A program made the translations under genes and the position numbers. The notes under the pieces are model-generated. The model saw only the letters and a program-made list of their open reading frames with translations, was not told the origin of the DNA and ran no database searches. A stretch of 9,100 nucleotides of DNA. Source: an uncultured Muribaculaceae bacterium (GTDB taxonomy: Bacteria > Bacteroidota > Bacteroidia > Bacteroidales > Muribaculaceae). Within the stretch, counting starts at the first letter, position 1. Each line of letters starts with the position of its first letter. The DNA is taken from NCBI GenBank assembly GCA_910589095.1, contig CAJUSN010000104.1:1-9100 (forward strand). Reading direction: 5' to 3'. Positions 1 through 5,617 of this stretch are shown in pieces.

Positions 1-48
1 GTTGGGCTCATAACCCAAAGGTCGTAGGTTCGAGTCCTGCCCCCGCTA
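1..48 (+). tRNA. Initiator tRNA-Met (CAT anticodon), 3' part only
   Basis: This is the 3' portion of a tRNA cut by the left window edge. The anticodon stem is TTGGG (2-6) and CCCAA (14-18), enclosing the loop CTCATAA with anticodon CAT at 9-11. The T arm is GTAGG/CCTGC (24-28 and 36-40) around TTCGAGT. The 3' acceptor strand is CCCCGCT (41-47), followed by discriminator A48. Three G:C pairs next to the anticodon loop (GGG/CCC) are the hallmark of initiator tRNA, so I call tRNA-fMet rather than elongator Met. The next bases are CTA, so the CCA tail is not encoded and must be added after transcription. The D arm and 5' acceptor strand lie outside the window, so the 1:72 mismatch typical of initiators cannot be checked. 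Confidence 0.93.
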
Positions 49-53
49 CTAAG

Positions 54-83
54 AAGAGGTCGCTTAAGAGCGGCCTCTTTTCT
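54..83 (+). terminator. Intrinsic terminator after the initiator tRNA
   Basis: AAGAGGTCGC (54-63) pairs with GCGGCCTCTT (70-79) through ten positions, one of them a G:U, around a 6-nt loop. The downstream arm runs into a T-rich tract (76-83). It starts 5 nt after the tRNA discriminator base, as expected for the end of a tRNA transcript. Confidence 0.85.
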
Positions 84-112
84 GCTATTATAAAACCAAA
101 TTTTCGGATTAT

Positions 113-146
113 TCGTTGTTTTAGTATGCCGTACTAAAATCAACGA
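113..146. promoter_or_regulatory. Long inverted repeat just upstream of ndh (operator or leader hairpin)
   Basis: TTTTAGTA (119-126) and TACTAAAA (132-139) are perfect 8-bp inverted arms around TGCCG. After a single unpaired T (140) the pairing continues for six more positions: TCGTTG (113-118) with CAACGA (141-146). The total is 14 pairs with one bulge. The structure ends 5 nt before the ndh start codon at 152. It has no following T tract on either strand, so it is not a plain terminator. It could be a repressor or activator operator in DNA, or an mRNA hairpin that limits ribosome access to ndh. No exact TAnnTTTG promoter box is visible between the tRNA terminator and ndh, so the transcription start is unknown. 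Confidence 0.6.
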
Positions 147-151
147 TAGTT

Positions 152-1432
152 ATGCGAGAGCGAATATTAGTTATAGGAGGCGGCTTTGCCGGCCTTAATT
201 TCATAAAACATATTGACAAGCGCAAATTCGATGTTACGCTTGTTGACCGAAACAATTTCCATAGTTTTCCGCCGCTGTTCTACCAGATTGCGTCAAGTGG
301 GCTTGAGCCGGGTAGTATTTGCTTCCCGTTCCGAAGAGAAATTCGGAGGGGGAGGGCTAAAGGTATAAATTTCCATTTGGGAGAAGTCGAAAGCATTGAC
401 TTCATGAAGCGCACTGTGAAGACTCAGTATGAAACATTAAGTTTTGACAAGCTTGTTGTTGCAGCCGGGACTACCAATAATTTTTTCGGGAATACTGAGC
501 TCATCAAGTATGTCTACACAATGAAGAGCACAGCGCAGGCTATTCGTACACGTGATGAGATTCTTGACCGACTGGAACGAGCCGCTATTGCAAAGTCGGC
601 AGATGAACGCCGTAAGCTCTTGAGCTTTGTAGTTGTAGGTGGTGGGCCCGCTGGTGTAGAGGTGGCCGGTGCCTTGGGAGAATTGAAACGATTTATTATA
701 CCTCGTGAGTATCCCACTATAAAACAAGAAGAGGTGAGCATAACTCTGCTTGAGGGTGCAAGCACACTTATGGCTGCCATGAGTGAGAAGTCACAGCGGC
801 AGGCCCAGAAATATCTCAAAAAGCTTATGGTTGAAGTTCGGCTCAATAGTCTCATGACTCAATATTCTGACAATGTAGTCACTCTGTCCGATGGTAGTGA
901 GATTTATTCCGGGATGGTGATATGGACCGCCGGAGTGACAGGTCAACCGATAAGTATGAAAGGCACAATGCAGGAAGTGATGGGCAAAGGTTACCGCATG
1001 AAAGTGGACGAATATAATAGGGTTATAGGTCTGGATGGCGTTTTCGCTCTTGGTGATATGGCGCTGATGGAAACAAAAGATTGCCCGCATGGACATCCCC
1101 AACTGGCCCAAGTTGCCCTTCAACAGGGTCGGTTGCTGGCAGATCAATTGAATGCCGGTGAATTTAGGAAAGCGTTTGTGTATCGCGACAAAGGAACAAT
1201 GGCTACTGTAGGCCGAGATATGGCGGTGGCAGACATTGGCAAAGTCCACCTTTCGGGTTTTATTGCTTGGCTTACATGGATGTTCATTCATTTGCTCTCC
1301 ATACTGGGTATGCGTAATAAAATCTCTGTGCTGATTGATTGGATCTGGTCCTACTTTAGCTATGGGACCTCGCTCAGATTATTGCTTCACACTTCACGTT
1401 GGCCTCTGCGTTCAAGGTGGGGCGAAAAGTAG
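152..1432 (+). CDS. ndh: Type II NADH:quinone oxidoreductase (NDH-2), FAD-dependent
   Basis: This is a single-subunit, non-proton-pumping NADH dehydrogenase of the pyridine nucleotide-disulfide reductase superfamily. The family transfers electrons from NADH through FAD to membrane quinone on the cytoplasmic face. The 426-aa length is normal. An N-terminal FAD-binding motif G9-x-G11-x-x-G14 lies in IGGGFAG. The second Rossmann motif, for NADH, is G163-x-G165-x-x-G168 followed by E170. GVFALGDMA (296-304) is the FAD-contacting GD motif. AQVALQQG (319-326) matches the conserved quinone-site region. Residues about 368-412 are hydrophobic and aromatic, as in the C-terminal membrane-anchoring helices of NDH-2. 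The ATG at 152 sits directly before the first beta strand of the FAD fold; no Shine-Dalgarno is visible. Another FAD/NAD reductase is possible, but the C-terminal segment favours NDH-2. In an anaerobe it would probably feed menaquinone for fumarate reduction or a bd oxidase (inference). Confidence 0.87.
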   Translation: MRERILVIGGGFAGLNFIKHIDKRKFDVTLVDRNNFHSFPPLFYQIASSGLEPGSICFPFRREIRRGRAKGINFHLGEVESIDFMKRTVKTQYETLSFDKLVVAAGTTNNFFGNTELIKYVYTMKSTAQAIRTRDEILDRLERAAIAKSADERRKLLSFVVVGGGPAGVEVAGALGELKRFIIPREYPTIKQEEVSITLLEGASTLMAAMSEKSQRQAQKYLKKLMVEVRLNSLMTQYSDNVVTLSDGSEIYSGMVIWTAGVTGQPISMKGTMQEVMGKGYRMKVDEYNRVIGLDGVFALGDMALMETKDCPHGHPQLAQVALQQGRLLADQLNAGEFRKAFVYRDKGTMATVGRDMAVADIGKVHLSGFIAWLTWMFIHLLSILGMRNKISVLIDWIWSYFSYGTSLRLLLHTSRWPLRSRWGEK

Positions 1433-1440
1433 ATATTTAT

Positions 1441-1471
1441 TTTGTTGGTTAACTTAAATACATTAATTTTG
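1441..1471 (+). promoter_or_regulatory. Bacteroidetes-type promoter of rnpB
   Basis: TTTG at 1441-1444 and TAATTTTG at 1464-1471 are separated by 19 nt. Both match the Bacteroidetes primary sigma consensus (-33 TTTG, -7 TAnnTTTG). Transcription would start about 5-7 nt downstream, exactly where the 5' strand of RNase P helix P1 begins. It lies only 8 nt after the ndh stop codon. Confidence 0.85.
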
Positions 1472-1475
1472 CATA

Positions 1476-1873
1476 ACGGACAGCCGGGCATTTCGTCGCT
1501 CGCCGACATCATTGCGGCGTGAGGAAAGTCCGGGCAACATAGAGCACCATATTTCCTAACGGGAAGCTATCGGTAACGGTAGAGTAGCGTGACAGAAAAT
1601 AACCGCCTTGTTAATAGCGCTCAAGGTAAGGGTGAAAAGGTGAGGTAAGAGCTCACCGGATGGTATAGTGATATATCGTGCCGCACGTCTTATGGGTTGC
1701 AAGGCCAAGTATACCGGCATTCAAGGGTTGCTCGCCCATTGTCGGGGGGTAGGCTGCTAAAGCCGTGTGGTAACACACGACTCAGATAAATGACGAAACG
1801 CGCTCCGGTTTGGCAGCAATGCCGGCCGTTGAAGAGCACTGACATAACCCGGCTTATCGTCCGGCTGTCCTTT
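1476..1873 (+). ncRNA. rnpB: RNase P RNA (M1-type, class A)
   Basis: This is the catalytic RNA subunit of RNase P, which removes 5' leaders from pre-tRNAs. Helix P1 closes the molecule: GGACAGCCGG (1478-1487) pairs perfectly with CCGGCTGTCC (1861-1870). P3 is visible as CGCCG/CGGCG (1501-1505 and 1515-1519). The universally conserved CR-I sequence GAGGAAAGTCCGGGC is at 1521-1535. The core ACAGAAAATAACCGCC is at 1592-1607, and the P11-P12 region with GGTAAGGGTGAAAAGGTG starts at 1624. CR-V, CAGATAAATGAC, is at 1783-1794. The 3' strand ACATAACCCGGCTTATC is at 1842-1858. Length is close to 395 nt, usual for the class. The 3' end is inferred from P1. TTTCTT follows P1 and could help termination, but the next gene begins about 20 nt later. 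This stretch accounts for most of the gap between ndh and engB. Confidence 0.96.
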
Positions 1874-1892
1874 CTTAAAAACATACACTGTC

Positions 1893-2498
1893 ATGATTAT
1901 AAACTCCGCACGCTTTGTAATAAGCAATTCAAATGTTGATAAATGTCCAAAGGATGTTCGCCATGAATATGCATTCATAGGCCGGTCAAATGTCGGTAAG
2001 TCATCTCTTATCAATATGCTTACAGGTCGGAAAAATCTGGCCATGACTTCATCTACGCCGGGGAAAACGATGCTTATAAATCACTTTTTGGTAAATGACA
2101 AGTGGTACATTGTTGACCTTCCAGGTTATGGTTATGCGCGCAGGGGCAAAGAGAGTCGCGGACAGTTGCAGCGAATAATTGAAGGGTATATACTCCGCAG
2201 GCCGCAGATGACGAATCTATTCGTTCTTATCGATTCGCGTCATGAGCCTCAGAAAATTGACATGGAATTTTTTGAGTGGCTTGGTGAAAATGGTGTCCCA
2301 TTCAGCATTGTCTTTACAAAAACGGACAAGCTGTCACGCCAGGCTGCTGACCGCAATGTTGCATCGTACTGCACTCGGCTTCTTGAGCAGTGGGAAGAAT
2401 TACCGCCTGTCTTTGTCACTTCATCAGAAACCGGAGCCGGTCGAGAAAATCTTCTTGATTATATTGAACAATTAAACGAACTCCCCCTTCAGGAGTAG
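1893..2498 (+). CDS. engB: Ribosome biogenesis GTP-binding protein EngB (YihA/YsxC)
   Basis: EngB is a small cytoplasmic TRAFAC-class GTPase, usually essential, that acts in late assembly of the 50S ribosomal subunit. The 201-aa length is typical. All five G motifs are present. G1 is GRSNVGKSS (30-38) and G2 is the threonine in STPGKT (54-59). G3 is DLPGYGYA (75-82), where the PGYGYA form is characteristic of EngB. G4 is TKTD (142-145) and G5 is TSS (176-178). The start at 1893 gives the usual N-terminus, about 29 residues before G1. No Shine-Dalgarno is visible. It begins about 20 nt after rnpB, and I see no TAnnTTTG box in the 3' half of rnpB, so expression by read-through from the rnpB promoter is likely. 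A terminator follows at 2543. Confidence 0.95.
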   Translation: MIINSARFVISNSNVDKCPKDVRHEYAFIGRSNVGKSSLINMLTGRKNLAMTSSTPGKTMLINHFLVNDKWYIVDLPGYGYARRGKESRGQLQRIIEGYILRRPQMTNLFVLIDSRHEPQKIDMEFFEWLGENGVPFSIVFTKTDKLSRQAADRNVASYCTRLLEQWEELPPVFVTSSETGAGRENLLDYIEQLNELPLQE

Positions 2499-2542
2499 TT
2501 TATTCTCCAAAATATATCGTTTAAGAACGATTACAAGGGATG

Positions 2543-2580
2543 GGCTTTTGCGATTAATGTCGGAAGCCTTTTCTTGTTTT
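2543..2580 (+). terminator. Intrinsic terminator of the rnpB-engB unit
   Basis: GGCTTTTG (2543-2550) pairs with CGGAAGCC (2561-2568) over eight positions, two of them G:U, around a 10-nt loop. The tract TTTTCTTGTTTT (2569-2580) follows at once. It sits 44 nt after the engB stop codon, and separates this unit from nrdDG. Confidence 0.8.
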
Positions 2581-2656
2581 GTATGTCAGTGTTGAAAGTA
2601 TGATTGAGTCTAAAGAGTGTATGATTAGAAAATACTTACAATTTAAGATAAGGCTG

Positions 2657-2759
2657 AAGTTTTCCAATAATATAATCTAATTAGAAGATATACATAAAAC
2701 TATCTTTTGTAAAGCGAGGCCCAAGTTTTCCAAAAAGCAAAATTATTTGGAAAATAATT
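2657..2759. repeat. Three-copy TTTTCCAA element upstream of the nrdD promoter
   Basis: An 11-bp direct repeat AAGTTTTCCAA occurs at 2657-2667 and 2723-2733. The second copy forms a perfect 9-bp dyad with an inverted copy: TTTTCCAAA (2726-2734) and TTTGGAAAA (2746-2754), 11-nt spacer and 20 bp centre to centre. The inverted copy also lies inside a separate AT palindrome, AATTATTT/AAATAATT (2741-2759). The dyad ends 14 nt before the -33 box of the nrdD promoter, a normal place for an activator or repressor site. A two-turn spacing fits a dimeric regulator bound to one face of the helix (inference). It does not resemble the NrdR box. Confidence 0.5.
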
Positions 2760-2768
2760 GAACAAAGA

Positions 2769-2800
2769 TTTGCCATTTCTGTAAAGAATGTGTAGCTTTG
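2769..2800 (+). promoter_or_regulatory. Bacteroidetes-type promoter of nrdDG
   Basis: TTTG at 2769-2772 and TAGCTTTG at 2793-2800 are 20 nt apart and match the TTTG / TAnnTTTG consensus exactly. The predicted start near 2805-2807 gives a 5' leader of about 60 nt before the nrdD ATG at 2868. Confidence 0.8.
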
Positions 2801-2867
2801 CAAGTGAAAAGTTCCTATTACTAATGGACAAATTATAATTGAATTCACGAAAAGTCAAAGCAACACA

Positions 2868-5075
2868 ATGATACAGACAGTTGTTAAACGCGATGGCCGC
2901 ATAGTAGGCTATAATGAAGAAAAAATCAAGGGCGCAATACGCAAGGCAATGCTCCATACGGAAGAGGGTTCAGACGAGGCGTTGCTTCAACAGATTGCGG
3001 ATCGGATAGGATGTTCAGGTCCCGAACGTATGACTGTCGAAGAGATTCAGGACCGTGTTGAATTGGAACTTATGAATAGCCCCCGTAAGGAGGTGGCAAA
3101 ACGTTATATTGCATATCGGGACCAGAGGAGCATAGCCCGCAGAGCGAAGACACGCGACATTTTTTTGGAAATCATTGAGGCTAAGAACAGCGATGTGACT
3201 CGTGAGAATGCGAATATGAATGCTGACTCGCCGGCAGGAATGATGATGAAGTTTGCCAGTGAGTCAACTAAACCCTTTGTTGATGATTATCTTCTTTCTC
3301 AGGAAGCCCGCGATGCTGTAAGGGGAGGTTATCTACATATACATGATAAGGATTACTATCCAACGAAGAGCTTGACTTGCGTGCAACATCCTCTTGATCG
3401 GATCTTGGCCAAAGGTATTCAAGCCGGACATAGTGAGTCACGTCCTGCGCGACGTATTGAAACAGCAAGTGTGATAAGCTGTATCTCACTTGAAACGGCT
3501 CAGAATGAGATGCATGGTGGCCAGGCTATTCCCGCCTTTGATTTCTATCTTGCTCCCTACGTGAGAAGCTCATTCTGCGAGGAACTTGAGAAGGTGCAGG
3601 CCCTAACAGGCACAGACCTGACAAAATGGCACACCGAACCTGTGGAAGACTATGTTAATCGCCCGCTTGATTCACTTGAAGGTGAGGCACGACTTGTCCA
3701 GCATGCTATGAACCTAACCGTGAGTCGCGTTCACCAGGCTATGGAAGCTTTTATTCATAACATGAATACTATCCATTCGCGAGGTGGAAATCAGGTGGTG
3801 TTCAGTTCAATCAATTACGGTACGGATACTTCGGCGGAAGGACGTTGTATAATTCGCGAACTGCTCAACTCAACAATGGAGGGTGTAGGTAACGGCGCCA
3901 CTGCTATATTCCCTATCCAGATATGGAAAAAGAAACGTGGAGTAAATTATCTTCCTGAGGATCCCAACTACGATCTGTATAAATTAGCTTGCAAGGTCAC
4001 TGCTCGTCGCTTTTTCCCTAATTTCGTGAATCTTGATGCCACATTCAACCGTCATGAGAAATGGCGCCAAGATGATCCCAAAAGATATCTCTATGAGGTT
4101 GCTACAATGGGCTGCCGTACAAGAGTGTTTGAGAACCGTTTCGGTGAAAAAACTTCCGTAGGTCGTGGTAACATAAGCTTTTCAACTATAAACATTGTGC
4201 GGCTTGCCATCGAGTGCATGTCCATAAATGATGAGCAGAAGCGCATTGAACGTTTCTTTGAAAAACTTGATGAAATTTTGGACGTGGCTGCCCGACAGTT
4301 GTGTGACCGTTTCAACTTCCAGAAAACTGCTTTGGCAAAACAGTTCCCGTTGTTGATGTCGCAGCTATGGAACGGAGCAGAATCATTGCGTCCCACCGAT
4401 ACCATTGAGAGTGTCATTAACCAAGGAACGTTGGGCATAGGTTTTATAGGGTTGGCTGAATGTCTTGTCGCTCTGACCGGAAAGCATCATGGAGAAAGTG
4501 AGGAATCACAGAAGCTTGGACTTAAGATTATAGAACATATGCGCACCCGCGTTAATGAGTACAGCGAGAAGTATAAACATAACTTCTCTGTACTGGCGAC
4601 TCCGGCCGAAGGACTTTCAGGTAAATTTACTCGAAAAGACCGCAAAAGTTTCGGCATAATTGCAGGGGTGACCGATAAAGATTACTATACCAACTCCAAC
4701 CATGTTCCGGTTTATTATCATTGCTCACCGCGCCATAAGGCACAAGTTGAAGCTCCGTATCATGCGTTGACGGGAGGGGGCCATATTTTCTATGTGGAAA
4801 TAGATGGCGATGCAACTCACAATCCGCAAGCAATAGCTCAGATAGTGGATTTGATGGATGAAAACAATATGGGCTACTGCTCAGTTAACCACAATCGTAA
4901 CCGCTGCATGACGTGCGGTTACGAGGATGCTACGGAAGGGCTGAAAGAATGTCCATGCTGTGGAGGGCATGATATTGATAAGCTCCAACGCATCACAGGC
5001 TATCTCGTGGGAACAACTGATCGCTGGAACAGTGCGAAGCTTGCAGAGCTTAATGACCGAGTAGTACATAAATAA
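2868..5075 (+). CDS. nrdD: Anaerobic (class III) ribonucleoside-triphosphate reductase, with ATP-cone
   Basis: NrdD reduces NTPs to dNTPs without oxygen, using a glycyl radical. It has 735 aa. An N-terminal ATP-cone (about 3-93; VVKRDGR then IAYRDQR) serves as the overall activity switch. In NrdDs with this domain, such as that studied from Prevotella copri, dATP inhibits through it. The ten-stranded barrel follows. C171 (SLTCVQHP) and C416 (GCRTRVFENR) match the two active-site cysteines of phage T4 NrdD. The C-terminal zinc site has two CxxC pairs, C680/C683 and C695/C698. The radical-bearing glycine is G711 in RITGYL, 24 residues from the end. All key residues are present and the gene looks intact. 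The ATG at 2868 directly precedes the ATP-cone; no Shine-Dalgarno is visible. It is followed 16 nt later by its activase. Formate as reductant is likely from the T4/E. coli-like active site, but is inferred. Confidence 0.97.
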   Translation: MIQTVVKRDGRIVGYNEEKIKGAIRKAMLHTEEGSDEALLQQIADRIGCSGPERMTVEEIQDRVELELMNSPRKEVAKRYIAYRDQRSIARRAKTRDIFLEIIEAKNSDVTRENANMNADSPAGMMMKFASESTKPFVDDYLLSQEARDAVRGGYLHIHDKDYYPTKSLTCVQHPLDRILAKGIQAGHSESRPARRIETASVISCISLETAQNEMHGGQAIPAFDFYLAPYVRSSFCEELEKVQALTGTDLTKWHTEPVEDYVNRPLDSLEGEARLVQHAMNLTVSRVHQAMEAFIHNMNTIHSRGGNQVVFSSINYGTDTSAEGRCIIRELLNSTMEGVGNGATAIFPIQIWKKKRGVNYLPEDPNYDLYKLACKVTARRFFPNFVNLDATFNRHEKWRQDDPKRYLYEVATMGCRTRVFENRFGEKTSVGRGNISFSTINIVRLAIECMSINDEQKRIERFFEKLDEILDVAARQLCDRFNFQKTALAKQFPLLMSQLWNGAESLRPTDTIESVINQGTLGIGFIGLAECLVALTGKHHGESEESQKLGLKIIEHMRTRVNEYSEKYKHNFSVLATPAEGLSGKFTRKDRKSFGIIAGVTDKDYYTNSNHVPVYYHCSPRHKAQVEAPYHALTGGGHIFYVEIDGDATHNPQAIAQIVDLMDENNMGYCSVNHNRNRCMTCGYEDATEGLKECPCCGGHDIDKLQRITGYLVGTTDRWNSAKLAELNDRVVHK

Positions 5076-5076
5076 T

Positions 5077-5083
5077 AAGGAAG
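5077..5083 (+). promoter_or_regulatory. Shine-Dalgarno-like site of nrdG
   Basis: AAGGAAG lies 8 nt before the nrdG ATG, inside the 16-nt gap after the nrdD stop codon. It is the only clear purine-rich ribosome site among the plus-strand genes here, and it supports the chosen nrdG start. Confidence 0.55.
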
Positions 5084-5091
5084 CTATCATT

Positions 5092-5607
5092 ATGCCACTT
5101 TCAGAAAGTGAACTTGACACACGTTTACGCGTGGTAGAAATAGTTGCCGGGACCTCAGTCGATGGTCCCGGTTTCCGTACATCCATTTATTTTGCCGGAT
5201 GCAATCATCGCTGTCCGGGATGTCATAATCCCTCGACTTGGGATCCCTCCGCAGGGCATGATATGGAGGTAAGGGAGCTGCTGGCCCGAATAAAACGCGA
5301 AGGCTTTGACGTGACTCTTTCGGGAGGTGATCCTCTATTACAAGCCTCAAAATTGATTCATTTGGTAAAGGGTATAAAAGAGATGGGATTATCAATATGG
5401 TGCTACACCGGTTTCCTTTACGAACAGGTGCAAGTACAGGATGAAATGAAGCGTTTGGTAGATATGGTTGACGTTCTTGTTGACGGCCCATTTGTTGAAT
5501 CGCTACGCAACACATCACTTCTGTTTCGAGGTTCAAGCAATCAGCGGCTGATAGACATACGTCGATCAACCGCCGAGAATATTGTGCTTTGGGAATCGGA
5601 TTTTTAA
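5092..5607 (+). CDS. nrdG: Anaerobic ribonucleotide reductase activating protein (radical SAM)
   Basis: NrdG is the cytoplasmic activase that cleaves S-adenosylmethionine at a 4Fe-4S cluster and generates the glycyl radical on NrdD (here G711). At 171 aa it is slightly longer than the E. coli protein. The cluster motif CxxxCxxC is C37-C41-C44 within AGCNHRCPGCHNPSTW. VDGPGFR (23-29) is the conserved segment ahead of it. SGGDPL (77-82) is the GGE/GGD-type SAM-binding motif. WCYTGF follows further on, as in the family. It lies 16 nt after nrdD in the same operon, with a Shine-Dalgarno-like AAGGAAG. Its stop codon lies inside a small hairpin GGATT-TTT-AATCC (5598-5610), and the convergent MBOAT gene ends only 10 bp beyond. 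Confidence 0.96.
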   Translation: MPLSESELDTRLRVVEIVAGTSVDGPGFRTSIYFAGCNHRCPGCHNPSTWDPSAGHDMEVRELLARIKREGFDVTLSGGDPLLQASKLIHLVKGIKEMGLSIWCYTGFLYEQVQVQDEMKRLVDMVDVLVDGPFVESLRNTSLLFRGSSNQRLIDIRRSTAENIVLWESDF

Positions 5608-5617
5608 TCCATTGTAT

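Larger units (their letters stand above)
2499..2867. other. 369-bp non-coding region between engB and nrdD
   Basis: No credible gene is present on either strand. It holds the engB terminator (2543-2580), a 6-bp hairpin ATCGTT/AACGAT (2516-2531) of unknown role, and an AT-rich stretch (about 2600-2720). It also holds three TTTTCCAA-type elements (2657-2754) and the nrdD promoter (2769-2800), which leaves a leader of roughly 60 nt before the nrdD ATG. No riboswitch class was recognised in that leader. Confidence 0.7.

Noticed and set aside
791..1291. 166-codon minus-strand open frame inside ndh
   Set aside because: It lies entirely within the well-supported NDH-2 gene on the opposite strand, its protein has no recognisable motif and it is rich in His, Ser and Phe in a way typical of antisense frames.
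2516..2531. 6-bp hairpin ATCGTT-TAAG-AACGAT as the engB terminator
   Set aside because: No T tract follows it. The stronger hairpin with a T-rich tail at 2543-2580 is the better terminator.
2600..2680. Possible 26-codon small gene in the engB-nrdD gap
   Set aside because: There is no ribosome site and no promoter box at the right distance, and the composition is low-complexity AT-rich. Nothing beyond an ATG and a stop supports it.
2700..2867. NrdR box upstream of nrdD
   Set aside because: I looked for ACAC-ATAT-type NrdR palindromes near the promoter and found none; the repeats present (TTTTCCAA) are unrelated.
5090..5569. 159-codon minus-strand open frame opposite nrdG
   Set aside because: It mirrors nrdG, which has all radical-SAM motifs. 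The antisense translation shows no family features.
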